From the NCBI GenBank assembly GCA_009843625.1, contig VYDD01000120.1:1-6303 (forward strand): a DNA stretch of 6,303 nt, read 5' to 3'. Position numbers and translations under genes: made by a program. Below the pieces are notes generated by a model. That model saw only the letters and a list, made by a program, of their open reading frames with translations, was not told the DNA's origin and made no database searches. This document shows positions 4,744-6,303 of the stretch, piece after piece. Within the stretch, counting starts at the first letter, position 1, and each line of letters opens with the position of its first letter. Source of the stretch: Gammaproteobacteria bacterium (GTDB lineage Bacteria; Gemmatimonadota; Gemmatimonadetes; Longimicrobiales; Gaopeijiaceae).

Positions 4744-6303
4744 ATGAACATCGCGCGCGCTTCGCTGGTCCTCACCTTCATCCTCCTGCTGGCCACTCCG
4801 CCAGGGGCATCGGCGCAAACCGAAGCCGGTCCCTACGACATCCTGATCACCGGCGGACGCATCGTGGACGGCACCGGCAACCCGTGGTTCTCGGGAGACG
4901 TGGCCATCCGCGACGACCGCATCGTGGCCGTGGGACACCTTGCCGATGCCGATGCGGCACGGGTTATCGACGCCACCGGACTCGTCGTCGCTCCCGGGTT
5001 CATCGACCTGCACACCCATTCGGACGGTCGCCTGCTGAATGACGGCACGGCGCAGAGCAAGGTGCGGCAGGGCGTGACGCTGGACGTGGCGGGCGAGTCG
5101 AGCAGCCAGGCGCCGCGCGACGGCATGGACACTCCCGGCGGCGGAGGCTGGACCACCTTCACCGGGTATTTCCGGCGACTCGAGGAAGGCGGCATCTCGA
5201 TGAACCTCATTTCCCACGTTTCCTACCATCAGATACGCCGCGTGGTGAAGGGCTTCGACGAGAGCCCGGCGAGCCCCGCCGAGCTGGAGCGCATGAAGGA
5301 GCTCACCGCCCGGTCGATGGAGGAAGGCGCCTGGGGCCTCGTCACCCGCTTCGGCAGCGGCGGCCCCCGCCATCCCGACGAGGTGCTGGAGCTGGCCCGG
5401 ATCGTGGCCTCGTACGGGGGCAACTATACGTCGCATCACGGCAGCGAGGGCTACCGGCAGGAGCGGGAGATCGACTTCGCCATCCGCGTGGCCGAGGAAG
5501 TCGGCATACCGGTGCATCTGTTCCACTTCAAGATCCGGGCGCGGAACAACTGGGGCACCATCGATCGCAACATCGATCAGATCGCCCAGGCTCGCGCCCG
5601 GGGTCTCGACATCACCGCAAACCAGTACCCATACACGGCGATGTTCCACGGGTGGAGTTCCTTCTTTCCGCTGTGGGTCCGCGAGGACGGACCCGACGCG
5701 TTCGCCCGCCGGCTGCGCGACGACTCTCTCAGGGAGAGGATCAAGAGCGACCCCGACTTCATCGCCTGGGCGGAGGAGCACGGCTGGTGGGAGGGCATCG
5801 TGCTCGCCCGGGCCAGCCTGCCCGAGGTTCGCCGCTACGAGGGCATGCGCGTGGCCGAAATCGCGGAGGAGCTGGGCGTGGACGACCCCGCCGACGTGGT
5901 GATCGACCTGATGGCGGCCGAAGGCGGCAGCATCAGCGGCATCTTCCACACCATGTCGGAGGAGGATGTGCGCCGCATCATGCGCCAGCCCTGGGTGGCG
6001 CACGCCAGCGACGGATCCGCCATCAACCTGGATGCCCCCGGCGTCCCACATCCACGCAACTACGGAACCGTTCCGCGGGTGCTCGGGCACTACGTTCGCG
6101 ACGAGGGCGTGCTCGAACAGGAGGATGCCGTCCGCAAGATGACGTCGCTGCCGGCGCAGATCCTGGGGATTTCCGACCGCGGGCAGGTGCGGGCGGGCTT
6201 CGTCGCCGACGTCGCCCTGTTCGACCCGGACGGCATCGCCGAGACGAACTCGTTCGAGAACCCGAAGTCCTATCCCGTGGGGATTCCCTACGTGATCGTC
6301 AAC
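4744..6303 (+). CDS. Secreted D-aminoacylase/N-acyl-D-amino-acid deacylase-like amidohydrolase, 3' end cut off
   Basis: 520 codons are present and the frame is open at the right edge; only a short tail is probably missing. Residues 1-24 form a Sec signal peptide with an A-S-A cleavage site before Gln25, so the enzyme is exported. The amidohydrolase fold follows. A beta-sandwich segment (YDILITGGRIVDGTGNPWF) leads to APGFIDLHTHSD, with metal-binding His90 and His92. His231 or His232 (YTSHHGSEG) and His261 (HLFHFK) fit the later metal histidines, and Asp423 in HASDGS is the catalytic Asp. The C-terminal SLPAQILGISDRGQVRAGFVADVALFDP is the usual family ending. The family hydrolyses N-acyl-D-amino acids or related amides. 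Against classical D-aminoacylase, Glu118 (DVAGESSS) sits where the bridging Cys of GNCG is expected, and the segment WGLVTRFGSGGPRHPDE replaces the usual Gly-Leu-x-Tyr-x-Pro-Gly type loop. Substrate is therefore uncertain. Confidence 0.9.
   Translation, partial: MNIARASLVLTFILLLATPPGASAQTEAGPYDILITGGRIVDGTGNPWFSGDVAIRDDRIVAVGHLADADAARVIDATGLVVAPGFIDLHTHSDGRLLNDGTAQSKVRQGVTLDVAGESSSQAPRDGMDTPGGGGWTTFTGYFRRLEEGGISMNLISHVSYHQIRRVVKGFDESPASPAELERMKELTARSMEEGAWGLVTRFGSGGPRHPDEVLELARIVASYGGNYTSHHGSEGYRQEREIDFAIRVAEEVGIPVHLFHFKIRARNNWGTIDRNIDQIAQARARGLDITANQYPYTAMFHGWSSFFPLWVREDGPDAFARRLRDDSLRERIKSDPDFIAWAEEHGWWEGIVLARASLPEVRRYEGMRVAEIAEELGVDDPADVVIDLMAAEGGSISGIFHTMSEEDVRRIMRQPWVAHASDGSAINLDAPGVPHPRNYGTVPRVLGHYVRDEGVLEQEDAVRKMTSLPAQILGISDRGQVRAGFVADVALFDPDGIAETNSFENPKSYPVGIPYVIVN

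Noticed and set aside
4630..6090. Long minus-strand open frame continuous with the aminotransferase-like gene, giving an apparent 892-residue protein
   Set aside because: The extension lies antisense to the well-supported deacylase-like gene and resembles no family; only the part from about 4575 down is a PLP enzyme. Absence of stops reflects high GC.

Overview
The window is a compact, GC-rich bacterial chromosomal segment with seven genes and almost no free space. Two genes run off the ends. No tRNA, rRNA, CRISPR array, insertion sequence or phage gene is visible. The high GC content, the secreted D-aminoacylase-type amidohydrolase and the haem c/PQQ lipoprotein would suit a Gemmatimonadota- or Acidobacteriota-like aerobic heterotroph. 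That placement is a guess from gene style, not from a marker gene.

Left half (1-2849, minus strand): four genes are packed as one probable operon, read from right to left. They are a DinB-fold protein, a small DoxX-like four-helix membrane protein, a DUF418/YeiB-type polytopic membrane protein, and a lipoprotein carrying a cytochrome c motif followed by PQQ-type beta-propeller repeats, cut by the left edge. The gaps are 42 bp, a 4-bp overlap, and 33 bp. The DoxX/DUF418 junction is notable: the conserved N-terminus of the DUF418 protein is recovered only if translation begins at a non-canonical codon, most simply a CTG overlapping the DoxX stop codon.

Middle (2850-4575): a 191-bp divergent spacer separates dinB-like from apaG on the plus strand. 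apaG meets a minus-strand class V aminotransferase/cysteine-desulfurase-like gene tail to tail, and the two stop codons share one CTAG palindrome.

Right part (4576-6303): a 168-bp divergent spacer with a perfect 8-bp inverted repeat separates the aminotransferase-like gene from a secreted D-aminoacylase/N-acyl-D-amino-acid deacylase-like gene that runs off the right edge. This enzyme keeps the amidohydrolase HxH motif and the late Asp. However, it has Glu where classical D-aminoacylases carry the metal-bridging Cys.

Taken together this looks like ordinary core and accessory metabolism. The left operon may be an envelope redox cluster. The right divergent pair may handle amino acids or peptides. 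I see no clear sign of an undescribed defence or mobile system; the points most worth checking are the deacylase active-site variant and the unusual start of the DUF418 gene.
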